This document shows positions 44,102 through 52,488 of a DNA stretch of 64,000 nt, piece by piece (position 1 is the stretch's first letter; each line of letters begins with the position of its first letter). Source of the DNA: Gemmatimonadota bacterium (GTDB taxonomy: Bacteria; Gemmatimonadota; Gemmatimonadetes; Gemmatimonadales; GWC2-71-9); assembly GCA_040388535.1 (NCBI GenBank), contig JAZKBR010000002.1:62001-126000 (forward strand), read 5' to 3'. The translations under genes and the position numbers were made by a program. The notes beneath the pieces were generated by a model. That model was not told the DNA's origin and did not search any database. It worked only from the letters and a program-made list of their open reading frames with translations.

Positions 44102-44426
44102 TCAGCCCAAGAGCGTCCTCGATGCACCCCACCGCTTTCGCCCGAGTGTAGGTAATCGGTTCCTCGCGCTCGCGCCTTTTATACTGCGTAAAAGAATTAC
44201 CCCGTTCTAAAAGCAAAACCCACTTCCTGCGCCATTTCCGGGACTTATCGCGAGGAAGTTATCGACAAAATACTTGTGACTTGGAGCGCTCTGAGGGCGA
44301 CTTTCGTAGCGTTTTCCTCGGTATTTGATCGATTTCTCACCGAAACGGCCAAATCAACGACACTCGCGAGAGTCTATCGCGCCCTTCCTCGATCAATGAC
44401 GAACAACGCCAATCACATACCGCGCC
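44102..44426. other. Intergenic stretch, end of metal-resistance array
   Basis: These 325 bases contain no credible gene. Motif copy C lies at 44176-44199, followed by a comparatively AT-rich segment (44200-44400) with short frames that lack ribosome-binding sites. It marks the junction between the metal-resistance cargo and the defence-like cargo, where base composition changes. Confidence 0.5.
44176..44199 (+). repeat. Dispersed motif copy C (TACTGCGT ... AAGAATT)
   Basis: CTCGCG-type tract, a T run with one A, TACTGCGT, then AAAAGAATTA. It is in the same orientation on the plus strand as copies at 9351 and 27613, but here it follows a CDF gene rather than an ATPase end. Confidence 0.6.
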
Positions 44427-44924
44427 TCAGCGACGCGCCGCCACGACTGAATCGCTGATCGCGAGGGCCCGTCGCATGGACCTCATGAATTCGGTGAATT
44501 GCTGCGACGTGACGGGAGATAGGACCGGACCACCCGAGGTACGCACGTCGCTGGAAAGAAACATCCGATAGGTATCGCCCGACTGTCGGGTGTACCGCTC
44601 CCATCCCAGGCGAGAGAGGCCATCAAGGCTCCGGAGGTCCGGTGCTCCAGTCGTGACCCGCTCCCCGATGGCCGCAGTGAAACGTCGAGCGAAGCTGCTG
44701 TCAGTGGCGGCGACCCATGCGCGAATGAGAGCCCCTGAGGTTCTGACGAGCACGGCGGAGGTAGCGCCCCGCCCAAGGAGCCACACTTCCCCATCGGTGG
44801 CCACCGTCAGCTCAAACCGGGCGCTGTCGAGTGCGGGCACCGGCACTTCGAAGACTCTCGTCTGGGCCGAGGCCTGGGAGGTCAGCAGGGTGATCAGTAG
44901 CGAGGTGGTGAGGGCGAATCGCAT
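44427..44924 (-). CDS. Secreted hypothetical protein, divergent from XRE regulator
   Basis: The ATG at 44924 follows AGGAGGC and starts a signal peptide (MRFALTTSLLITLLTSQASA). The 165-residue mature part has no domain I recognise: alternating strands early (RFELTVATDGEVWLLGR) and an amphipathic C-terminal helix (QQFTEFMRSMRRALAISDS). The gene is divergent from the XRE regulator, with two palindromic operators between them, so it is probably controlled by that regulator. Confidence 0.65.
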   Translation of the reverse strand: MRFALTTSLLITLLTSQASAQTRVFEVPVPALDSARFELTVATDGEVWLLGRGATSAVLVRTSGALIRAWVAATDSSFARRFTAAIGERVTTGAPDLRSLDGLSRLGWERYTRQSGDTYRMFLSSDVRTSGGPVLSPVTSQQFTEFMRSMRRALAISDSVVAARR

Positions 44925-44972
44925 CGGAAGCCTCCTAGGGGGTTGGTGCCTTCCCTCAGGGAGGCGATCGAA

Positions 44973-44989
44973 TATGCAATGTTTGCATA
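44973..44989. promoter_or_regulatory. Palindromic operator 1 (TATGCA-n5-TGCATA)
   Basis: TATGCAATGTTTGCATA is a perfect inverted repeat and shares its half-sites and spacing with the second site centred 44 bases downstream. It lies in the 93-base divergent region between the secreted protein and the XRE gene. Confidence 0.75.
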
Positions 44990-45014
44990 ACCAATCGCCA
45001 GTGCGTCCGTCAAC

Positions 45015-45035
45015 GGTATGCAAAGTGTGCATACC
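45015..45035. promoter_or_regulatory. Palindromic operator 2 overlapping the XRE start codon
   Basis: GGTATGCA and TGCATACC are perfect inverted 8-base arms around AAGTG. The site covers the ATG at 45018-45020 and the first codons of the XRE gene. Binding here would block initiation, as expected for autorepression. Confidence 0.75.
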
Positions 45036-45236
45036 CCCGCCTACCGCGAGTTCCTGCTGCGGCTGATCAAGGCCCGGCAAGCCGCCGGCCTGACCCAGGC
45101 GGACGTGGCCAAGGCCCTGCGGATACCGCAGTCACGGGTGTCTCGAATGGAGTCGGGGGAACGGCGGATTGATGTGATTGAGCTGGATGCGTTCGCGAAG
45201 CTATACCGCAAATCTCTTAAGTTTTTCGTTCCTTAA
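45018..45236 (+). CDS. XRE-family transcriptional regulator
   Basis: The 72-residue protein is a single XRE helix-turn-helix (LIKARQAAGLTQADVAKALRIPQSRVSRMESGERRID). Small stand-alone XRE proteins are autoregulators in toxin-antitoxin and defence loci. The start codon lies within operator 2 and operator 1 is 44 bases upstream, so the protein probably represses itself and the divergent secreted gene. It faces the convergent SIR2 gene, so any control of the defence-like genes would be indirect. Confidence 0.85.
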   Translation: MQSVHTPAYREFLLRLIKARQAAGLTQADVAKALRIPQSRVSRMESGERRIDVIELDAFAKLYRKSLKFFVP

Positions 45237-45350
45237 AGGTCTACTTCGCCCTACTCCCGATCGCTACGGGCCGAGAGCTCCCTATGGCACCCGGTGACCA
45301 CACGCCGATGGAGAATCCGCCGTGCTGCAGGGGTAGTGGAACATCACTCG

Positions 45351-48300
45351 CTACTGTTCCGCATCTTGGCGCACCTTCGTCAAGAGTGTCACGGCGGCGG
45401 CGCACGGCAGTTGAGCTAGGGCGTCAGCCGCCCGCAGCACCGCCTCCTGCTTAGCGCCCGCCGCAAGCGACACTTCAAGAAATGCCACGCAGTCGTCTGC
45501 AAACCATGTCGAAATCGAGTCCCGCGACGCCAACCAGCCAACTATTGCCACAGTTTCCTCGGGATGAGCCTCGATCCAAGCGGGGTCTAGTTTCCATTGT
45601 CTCAAGTATCGATCCACCTTCCGAAGCGACTGACCAGGTGTCTGGAGCAATTCGGCGACCGCATCCGGTGCGACCTCGGGGAGACTTGTGACCCACCCGA
45701 TCATTGCGGCCACCTCGGCGGGGGTGAAAGCGACCGGGACGTTCGTCCTCCGGTCTCGCCAATACGGCCTCAATGCTTCATACCAGAGCGACTCACGGGC
45801 CTTCGGCTCAAGTCGATCGAGCTGCACGGGCATCGCGATCGTGAAGGCATCCCGGTTGTTTTGCCCGGCGTGCTGAATGAAGAACTGCAAGTCAGTAAGC
45901 CCAAACTCAGACTTCAGTGGCTCAGCAACCAGGAAAGCAACCCACTCCCCAATTTGCCGAGACCGCCAAGGGAGCAAGGACTCACTCGCGGCGAACATCG
46001 CCTTCCTATAGGGCCGCAGCCCTTCCACCGTTGTCCACGACCAACGGTGCTGTGACAAGCGCCCATCCCACATAGGGCCAGCGACGTCCTCGCCGGTCAC
46101 GGGATCGAAAGCTGGGAAGATGGTGGCCACGGCCCACGGTTTGTCCCCCTCGCTCAGCCGATCAGTTGCCATACCAAGAAATACACGGGCGTATGCGGCC
46201 GCAGTATTGCGTTCAGCGACCACCTTCTCCCACCGCACGCGTTCGGCGTGGTCGATCGACAACACATATCGGCCATCAACCTTGTCACGGCAGTGCGCGA
46301 CAGTCAGCCACACTGAAGCTGCGTGACCGCCAGGATGATTGATTGCGCGATCGACCCACCCCCTTTCGTTGGGAACTGCGGAGTCGAGGTTCCCGGCCCT
46401 GGCGTAAATTAGGTCAGCTATCTCATCGAGAGCATCAAGAAGCGCGACGTCCGATTCACCTGGAATTGCCCTAGCCCAATGATCGACAAGGGCACTCAAT
46501 GGCCGTATGACGCCTTCTGGCCATACCCAGCTGATAGCTGCGCGCAGCATTTCGATTTGCTTGTCGACTGTGATTGGTGCGTCGAATAGCCCCCAGAGAA
46601 TCGCCGTTGAGATCAGCGGTAAGGCCGTCCCCTCAGTGATAAACACCATGAGGTCGACGCCCCACGAGGGATTGCCTTTCACAGCCTCCTGAATCGCGCC
46701 ACGCAAGGGTTCGCCTTTCCCGGAAACTCCGGGCGTTTCCTGCGCCTCTGAAAACGCCACTTCGATTGCCCGCACAGCTTCCGCAGGGGTAAGCTGCAAC
46801 ATCTGGGCAGCGCTTATGGGTGATGGCACATCGCTTCCCCACGACATAGAGATACGCCGCAGATAGCCGTCGTACTCCGGTTCTTCCCAATCAGGGTGGG
46901 CTTCGCGCTGAATCCTCGCGAATTCCTGGGTTGAAGGGCTATCACCAGCGAGGTGAAGCAGGATTCGACTCAGATTGAACGTTCGGCGGTCGGTGGTGTC
47001 GTCAACACCCTCACCAGAAATTCCCTCACGAAACGTCTGTAGGAAGCGTACTTTCACTTCTTCGCTTCCTTCCGGATACCTGAGTCGCAGGAAGCGTGCG
47101 AACTCCGGTCGAATCCATTCGTCTTTCGCCCAGCCGTCGGTAGCCGCTCGATCGAGGAGTTCGTCCGAGGAATAGCCGCTGTCCGTGAGGGCGTAGAGTG
47201 CCAAACGCTTCAAAAGTCGTCGATCGTCTCGAATGTGAAGATTCCCAAACTCCAAGAGCAGGGGGGAATCGGTTGTCCCCCAGTGGTGAAGGCCCGCCCG
47301 GACGATCTCGACAAATACGTCCTCCACTTGCGCGACCGCATCTTGGTCCGAGTCCTCAATTGCGGTTCTGCCGTAACTCGGTCCATCGAAGCCACCCCGC
47401 TCTCCACTTGCCAGCCCGAGAAGCGCATAGGTATCGACAATGCGCTGTACCCCGAGTGCAACCAGTCGGCTTGGCTCGAGCGCTGCCAAGGTGTCTCCAA
47501 CAACCTCAATGGCCCTGCGTATATCATCCGGCTCCGAACAAGTAGCGACCTCAACACTCAGCGGCTGAAGTGCTAGCTTCTCGTCGTCGGTGCGTTTGTC
47601 CTCGAACGCGAAGTCAAGTGAGCTCAACGGCGCGAGCCGAACCTGCGTGATCCACGCCAACACTGCCAGCGCTTCGTCGGCCATTCTTTGTTCTACAAGG
47701 CGCTTAAACAACTCCTCTGCGTTTTCCCCTTGGAGATCCTGGAAGATTGAATGGTTGACTAGCAATGCGACCAGCTGACGTGTAGTAGTCTTCTCAAGCG
47801 ACGGTAGCTGTCCGATCAGGTGAAACAGGAGTTCACGGGCAAACTGCTTGCCAATCGTGAGCGACTTGCGGCGGAAGAAGTCCAGCAGTGGCGGGTTGGA
47901 GCCTTTACAAAAATTTCGCAGAGCCCAGCGCGACCAGTTCGCGGCGTCTGGACCTTCCGCCGAGCGATCGATCAGACATGAGAGCAAATTGTGCGTTGCA
48001 GCCCAAGCGAACCATGCGGGATCGGTCGCACTCTCCCAGAAGGTGAGCCCGCCCTGGGCAGTGGAGAGGCGAACCAACACGTAGTCTGAGTCGATTGGTG
48101 ATGCCGATGGTCCAGCCACGATGAACTGCCGCAGTTCGCGGTCATGGTCGACAACTGAGCCACTCGCGATCCAAGCCCACTGCTTCAATCCATCCCTTAA
48201 GTCGCCGAACGCGTCGCCATCCGCGCGTGTGCCAAAGGCAATCCTTGTGATGTCATGGTCGGCCCAGTTCGACACCTCGTGCTCCGGCACAAGGACATAC

Positions 48301-48956
48301 CACCTCTGCGTGCTGGGTAGAGCGCTAAGTAGGTAGCGCATGACCGGGTCGCCCAAACTGTAACCCACGAAGAGGACTGTTCGTTCCGCGAATACTCCCA
48401 CTAGAAAACGCGCAGCCCAGCCGTCGGTCATATAGGCTGCTGCGAAATCCTGCTGGGTTAAGACGAGACGATCTTCTGGTCGGCCGAGGGAACCGTGAAG
48501 GTGTACAATCCCGCGAAAGCCTCTGCCGGGAGGGAGTGCCGGTCCGATGTAGTGGGGAATCGACGCCCCTGCAAACACCTTTGCGGCAGCCGTCGTGAAG
48601 TGCCCGTCAAAGTTCGTTGTGATCAACTTGAGATCGTGGGGGTTGCCGAAGATCGCCACGAGGTGTTCGTGAATCGAAGTATGGCCGCCCTGCCGAGCTA
48701 GCAGGTTCGCCCGCGCCCGCGCGTGCACCATGACCGATGCTCGCTCAGCGCGCATCAGGTACCGATCAAGGGCACCCTCATCCTTAGGCTCCAGTGGGAT
48801 CGGTGGATCGGCGATCTCCTTTGCGAGGGCCTTGAAGCTCGGCATGAGTGCAGGCGGGCCCATCGACACTCCAGCGCCTGCGAAGACCACAAGCTCGCCC
48901 GCCGCTCGAGCCCGTTCTAGCTCATCAGGGAGAGTGAGCGACGGAGCTACTCGCAT
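45351..48956 (-). CDS. Large SIR2-domain protein, candidate anti-phage NADase
   Basis: The 1201-residue protein begins with a SIR2_2-type domain (about 15-270): GAGVS (27-31), TTNFD with Asn115 and Asp117, HLHGS with His154 and FVGYSLGDP (196-204), the last typical of SIR2 domains in bacterial defence proteins. The remaining about 930 residues are a long alpha-helical solenoid-like region without a motif I can name. This SIR2-plus-large-C-terminus layout resembles anti-phage sirtuins (DSR and SIR2-DUF4020 types), which deplete NAD+ on infection. The C-terminal family is not verified. It is the last of a series of leftward genes. Confidence 0.85.
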   Translation of the reverse strand: MRVAPSLTLPDELERARAAGELVVFAGAGVSMGPPALMPSFKALAKEIADPPIPLEPKDEGALDRYLMRAERASVMVHARARANLLARQGGHTSIHEHLVAIFGNPHDLKLITTNFDGHFTTAAAKVFAGASIPHYIGPALPPGRGFRGIVHLHGSLGRPEDRLVLTQQDFAAAYMTDGWAARFLVGVFAERTVLFVGYSLGDPVMRYLLSALPSTQRWYVLVPEHEVSNWADHDITRIAFGTRADGDAFGDLRDGLKQWAWIASGSVVDHDRELRQFIVAGPSASPIDSDYVLVRLSTAQGGLTFWESATDPAWFAWAATHNLLSCLIDRSAEGPDAANWSRWALRNFCKGSNPPLLDFFRRKSLTIGKQFARELLFHLIGQLPSLEKTTTRQLVALLVNHSIFQDLQGENAEELFKRLVEQRMADEALAVLAWITQVRLAPLSSLDFAFEDKRTDDEKLALQPLSVEVATCSEPDDIRRAIEVVGDTLAALEPSRLVALGVQRIVDTYALLGLASGERGGFDGPSYGRTAIEDSDQDAVAQVEDVFVEIVRAGLHHWGTTDSPLLLEFGNLHIRDDRRLLKRLALYALTDSGYSSDELLDRAATDGWAKDEWIRPEFARFLRLRYPEGSEEVKVRFLQTFREGISGEGVDDTTDRRTFNLSRILLHLAGDSPSTQEFARIQREAHPDWEEPEYDGYLRRISMSWGSDVPSPISAAQMLQLTPAEAVRAIEVAFSEAQETPGVSGKGEPLRGAIQEAVKGNPSWGVDLMVFITEGTALPLISTAILWGLFDAPITVDKQIEMLRAAISWVWPEGVIRPLSALVDHWARAIPGESDVALLDALDEIADLIYARAGNLDSAVPNERGWVDRAINHPGGHAASVWLTVAHCRDKVDGRYVLSIDHAERVRWEKVVAERNTAAAYARVFLGMATDRLSEGDKPWAVATIFPAFDPVTGEDVAGPMWDGRLSQHRWSWTTVEGLRPYRKAMFAASESLLPWRSRQIGEWVAFLVAEPLKSEFGLTDLQFFIQHAGQNNRDAFTIAMPVQLDRLEPKARESLWYEALRPYWRDRRTNVPVAFTPAEVAAMIGWVTSLPEVAPDAVAELLQTPGQSLRKVDRYLRQWKLDPAWIEAHPEETVAIVGWLASRDSISTWFADDCVAFLEVSLAAGAKQEAVLRAADALAQLPCAAAVTLLTKVRQDAEQ

Positions 48957-49151
48957 GGATTCTCTGGCGTAGAGGAACTAGATAATCGCTGATCCAACTC
49001 CGGCATCACCCCGCATCTCACCCAGGGCGGGCTCGCTCGTTCTAGCTCCGGGTGATCGCGGTGAGACTGTCACTCTTCCAAACAAGAAGGCCAAGTCTCC
49101 ATCCACCCGCGGCGGCCATGATGCTAGAGGTGCGAGTCCCGCCGAACGCCA
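48957..49151. other. Intergenic region upstream of SIR2 gene
   Basis: These 195 bases separate the SIR2 gene from the nuclease-like gene on the same strand. No gene is visible. The length suggests an independent SIR2 promoter. Confidence 0.4.
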
Positions 49152-50099
49152 TCAAAGCCGTTCACCCCATCCTCGACGAAGTGGATAGGCTTCGTAGGCA
49201 GCCCTGACCTCCCCTTCACCGAGAAGCAGACCGGGATTGGCGAGCAGCAGGGTGTCGGCCCTGAGTGCACCCGGTGCGTAGACATCATTCGCCGAAAATC
49301 CGATAAAATGCAGTCGCTCCCGAACCAGTTGGGCCGATCGTTGGCTCGTATTCTCCTGTTGGAACAAGCCGCGCACACCGCCACCTTCCCCTGTCGGAGA
49401 CTTCCACTGAGCACCGAAGGGTACTCCAGACCCGATCAGACCTTCGGGGCCGTAGGCGATCTGGCGATAGTCCCAGACATCGCCACCAGTTATCCCATAT
49501 CCTCGAACATCCGCATACACTAGCTGTCGGGTCCCCATTCTTGGTGGCGGAAATTTTGTTGGGCCGCCGTTCGCGTGGACCTTCCCGCCGATCTTCTGTT
49601 GTACGAGAATCATCTCGCCCGCTAGACTCTGGCGAGGGTCTTGAGCACCAGAGCCCAGCGACACTGAAAACTTAAGTCCGTCCTCCACCGTCGCCTCACG
49701 AACAGCATCGCTCGTCATCACGCTTACGAGTTCAATGAGCCACTCCGTTCCTTCGTGCACCATTCGAAAGTCAACAGTTGAGTCTCCGACTCCTGCCGCA
49801 AATTCGTACTCCGCTTCCAATCCTGCGTCATGGATCTCTGCTGCGAATCGGAGCTCAAAGAGGAAGCTCTTGTCTGTGTACTTGGGTGGCCAGAGCGCTT
49901 CGACACGCTGAACCAACGGTTTGCACCACGGCACATCGCCAAGTCGGCTCAGCAGAGAAGCGCAGTACTCCACTTCATCTGACGCCAGGATTTCGCCCCA
50001 CATGCTCCACTCCGGGTAAAGGAAGCCGTCGGCAACCTGTCGGGCGCTCGACGATTCCTGTCCAGCTGCCCTGAAGAGCGTTGAGCTCGCTTCACTCAA
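49152..50099 (-). CDS. Hypothetical protein with nuclease-like core
   Basis: The 315-residue frame starts at a TTG that overlaps the stop of the upstream HNH-like gene by 4 bases, so the two are translationally coupled. Residues 80-127 read FELRFAAEIHDAG, a strand with TVDFRMVHEG and WLIELVSV, giving Glu82, Asp110 and Glu123 in an order like the PD-(D/E)XK core, but the usual final Lys is Val125. It may therefore be a degenerate or variant nuclease. The rest is unrecognised. The function is unassigned. Confidence 0.6.
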   Translation of the reverse strand: MSEASSTLFRAAGQESSSARQVADGFLYPEWSMWGEILASDEVEYCASLLSRLGDVPWCKPLVQRVEALWPPKYTDKSFLFELRFAAEIHDAGLEAEYEFAAGVGDSTVDFRMVHEGTEWLIELVSVMTSDAVREATVEDGLKFSVSLGSGAQDPRQSLAGEMILVQQKIGGKVHANGGPTKFPPPRMGTRQLVYADVRGYGITGGDVWDYRQIAYGPEGLIGSGVPFGAQWKSPTGEGGGVRGLFQQENTSQRSAQLVRERLHFIGFSANDVYAPGALRADTLLLANPGLLLGEGEVRAAYEAYPLRRGWGERL

Positions 50100-50857
50100 C
50101 GCCGCTGGGTGCCGGCAGGCCTCGAGTCCGGTCGGTGCACTCTAGCGAGCGACTCCATGCCGTGAATCAACTGATTGAATACTTTCGCGGCTGAACCATC
50201 ACGATCTCGGATAATAACGAGTTCTCCTTCACGCCCGAGCACTAGTTCCTCCAGCGAAGCGTCGAGCCGCCTGCGGTCGACCACGAACACAACCACGATT
50301 CCCCCAACTACCCAGCGATAGCCCTTGTGGCCCAAAATGCGGAACGGCTCGGGGGACTGAAGAGATCGGAGGACCAGACCAGGTACAACGGTAGGCGCTA
50401 GGAAAAGCGCCGGATAGTCGAGGGGACCTCCAGGGTCTTCAGCATCGAGGCACCTCCGGATTGTGTCTTCGTGCGGCCCAAGTCGCACCGCCCTGAACAT
50501 CTCAAGCGCAGAAATGCTCATACGCCACAACACCGACATCCAGAAAAGCTTCATCCTCGCGTAGTCGACCCCTTGGATGACATACCGGTCTTGATAAGTG
50601 CAGACGGTATACCTCTTGTCGCCGCCTATGACGCGACTCGCATGTCCCTCGTACCGGCTGAGGCGGACCTCACAGCCGTCGCAGAGCAGATCCTCACGCA
50701 AACCTTGTTGAAATACCTTCGGGTGTGTGTCAGGATCGCGATTGACCAAGACGAATCGGTGCTTCTCATCGTATGTAAGTCGGTAGAGAAACTCAGGTAT
50801 GATATGTGACTTGCGCAGCACCGTGACTGCGTGACACAGCACACACTCTCCAATCAT
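50096..50857 (-). CDS. HNH-like zinc-binding protein
   Basis: The ATG at 50857 follows AGGGGCGG and starts directly at the metal-binding region (MIGECVLCHAVTVL); a longer frame has no plausible start context. The 253-residue protein has CVLC, SHIIPEFLYR and CDGC spaced as in HNH-type zinc fingers that begin many uncharacterised defence-associated proteins. A hydrophobic segment (WVVGGIVVVFVV) follows near residue 200. It forms a coupled pair with the nuclease-like gene. A nuclease or nucleic-acid sensor role is possible but not demonstrated. Confidence 0.65.
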   Translation of the reverse strand: MIGECVLCHAVTVLRKSHIIPEFLYRLTYDEKHRFVLVNRDPDTHPKVFQQGLREDLLCDGCEVRLSRYEGHASRVIGGDKRYTVCTYQDRYVIQGVDYARMKLFWMSVLWRMSISALEMFRAVRLGPHEDTIRRCLDAEDPGGPLDYPALFLAPTVVPGLVLRSLQSPEPFRILGHKGYRWVVGGIVVVFVVDRRRLDASLEELVLGREGELVIIRDRDGSAAKVFNQLIHGMESLARVHRPDSRPAGTQRR

Positions 50858-50975
50858 CGCACCGCCCCTGCACAATCTCGCATGTTGGGCATCGTTTGTG
50901 ACGCGAGCCGGGCTCGACCCAGCGGCAGTTGGGTCAGGTAGTTCGCCAAGGTTCGCAACGGTCCGTGTGCCATGG

Positions 50976-51575
50976 CTAGGCGGAGAAGAAGACCGCACAC
51001 TCTTCATCGAGTGACATGAGCAGCTGGATGACCCGATCGACGCGCTGAACTGCCTCCCGTGCTGCAGCACCGCTGTCGTCGGACCATGGCCGGTCAGGCT
51101 GGGGCGACTTTCCGGCGCGGCCCTGTACGTACTCCGCGCTGTGAGGATGGGCGATCCGATGCCGCGAAGTCGCAATATCACGCAACAGACGAAAGATCTC
51201 CGCATCCTCAGGCAGGACCTTGCCTACGCCAGCGAACACTGCCTTCAGGCGCTTCTCAGTGCTACCCATGCGGAGCACCTTGTCGTGGTTCTCGCCGCCA
51301 TACTTAAGTACGACGTAGAGACTGATAAGGGCATCCACGGTGATTGCAGCAAAGAGCTGTGTTGCGGCGGAATACCGCATAACTGCCGGCGTGTCAGAGT
51401 AGGTGGCATGAACGCCAAGCTTCGCCTTGATTGCTTCGACCTCCTGCCGGTACTCTGCCTCGGCCCGCTCTACGTCGAACAAGAACCCACGCATCGCCCG
51501 GTACGCCTCTCCGTGAGGCACAGCCAACTCTCTGCCTTGATGGTCAGTTGATCGCAGTGGAATGACTTTGGGCAT
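50976..51575 (-). CDS. HEPN-domain-like protein
   Basis: The 199-residue all-helical protein carries an Rx4H motif (Arg138 to His143 in RHRIAHPH) at the expected place in the last third, the signature of HEPN ribonuclease domains. A short insertion rich in Pro and Ser follows. HEPN proteins are common toxins in defence modules, often paired with an antitoxin; no MNT-type partner is adjacent. It is leftward, 118 bases upstream of the HNH-like gene. Confidence 0.65.
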   Translation of the reverse strand: MPKVIPLRSTDHQGRELAVPHGEAYRAMRGFLFDVERAEAEYRQEVEAIKAKLGVHATYSDTPAVMRYSAATQLFAAITVDALISLYVVLKYGGENHDKVLRMGSTEKRLKAVFAGVGKVLPEDAEIFRLLRDIATSRHRIAHPHSAEYVQGRAGKSPQPDRPWSDDSGAAAREAVQRVDRVIQLLMSLDEECAVFFSA

Positions 51576-51640
51576 CGGAACGTCTCGCTAGGGGGATACT
51601 CGCACCTCTTTTCAAACCTGCTGGCCGTTGAAGCTCTCGC

Positions 51641-52459
51641 TCAGGTTGACTCACCCTCAATCGGTGGAATGTCTGGAAGCACACTACGCGCGCGCAGCAG
51701 AAGTCGACGCATGACCTGAGTGAAGTCCCCGACAATGTACGTGACTCCAGTACTCCCAGCACCGCCCCATCGCATTGTGTGCTCTCGGAGCAAAAGTCCG
51801 CGATTTTGCAGGTCGTCAATCAACGCGATCTGAACAGCTAGCGAAGGCGCGAGAGTGCTGATTTCTGGCTTGCGTGCTCTTATCGCGTCGAAAAAATACA
51901 CAGGAGATTCCACTGCCCCATCTGGGGCACGGTCAGTCTCCTCGACCTCCGTAAGGTACAAAAACAGATCGACTGCGCGGTCGGACAGCCCGTCAAGTGC
52001 CACACATGCCTGCCCTTTCAACTCGGGTGCATAGGACGCGTTGTCAGAGTCGGTATAGAGAATTGCGAGGGCTGCGCCGACAGTTCTGGATGCCGTGCGG
52101 ACGGCCGTGTCGGCAAAATCCGACAGGATCTCCGCACCGGCTTCAGTGGCCAGTAACTCGTCGAGGCGTTGTCGCGCCTCTCCCCCGTTGCGCGCGACTT
52201 CATAGTCGAGCACCTGGAGAAACCGGACCAATCGCCGACGCTTCGCCCATCTGTAGGCGGCTAACGCCTTCGACCCTATCGGTAACAGTCGAAGCAGCTC
52301 TTCATGCTCGCCTGCGAGTTGCTCTGCCCCCTCAACCAAGTCCTTTACTTTCGATCGCTCTATAGCTGACATCTTATTGGCAGTGCCTCGCAATAGCAGA
52401 GGTAGACCTGTTCCTTCACTGTCCTGCGTAGAGCCTAAATTGTCGCTTACGTCGGCCAA
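51641..52459 (-). CDS. Hypothetical alpha-helical protein
   Basis: The 272-residue frame begins at TTG 52459; an ATG at 52372 (MSAIERSKVKDLVEGAEQL) is an alternative that would remove 29 residues. The sequence is helical and acidic, with a long segment TAVRTASRTVGAALAI that may be an amphipathic or membrane-associated helix and a C-terminal winged-helix-like end (LIDDLQNRGLLLREHTMRWG). I do not recognise the family. It lies between HEPN and PD-(D/E)XK genes on the same strand, so it could be a partner of either. Confidence 0.5.
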   Translation of the reverse strand: MADVSDNLGSTQDSEGTGLPLLLRGTANKMSAIERSKVKDLVEGAEQLAGEHEELLRLLPIGSKALAAYRWAKRRRLVRFLQVLDYEVARNGGEARQRLDELLATEAGAEILSDFADTAVRTASRTVGAALAILYTDSDNASYAPELKGQACVALDGLSDRAVDLFLYLTEVEETDRAPDGAVESPVYFFDAIRARKPEISTLAPSLAVQIALIDDLQNRGLLLREHTMRWGGAGSTGVTYIVGDFTQVMRRLLLRARSVLPDIPPIEGEST

Positions 52460-52488
52460 CCGAGGGCGATCCGTCCATCACCACGCAA

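Noticed and set aside
9351-44199. Integron attC or cassette sites for the TACTGCGT motif copies
   Set aside because: The copies lack the inverted core sites and imperfect palindrome of attC, and no integron integrase is present.
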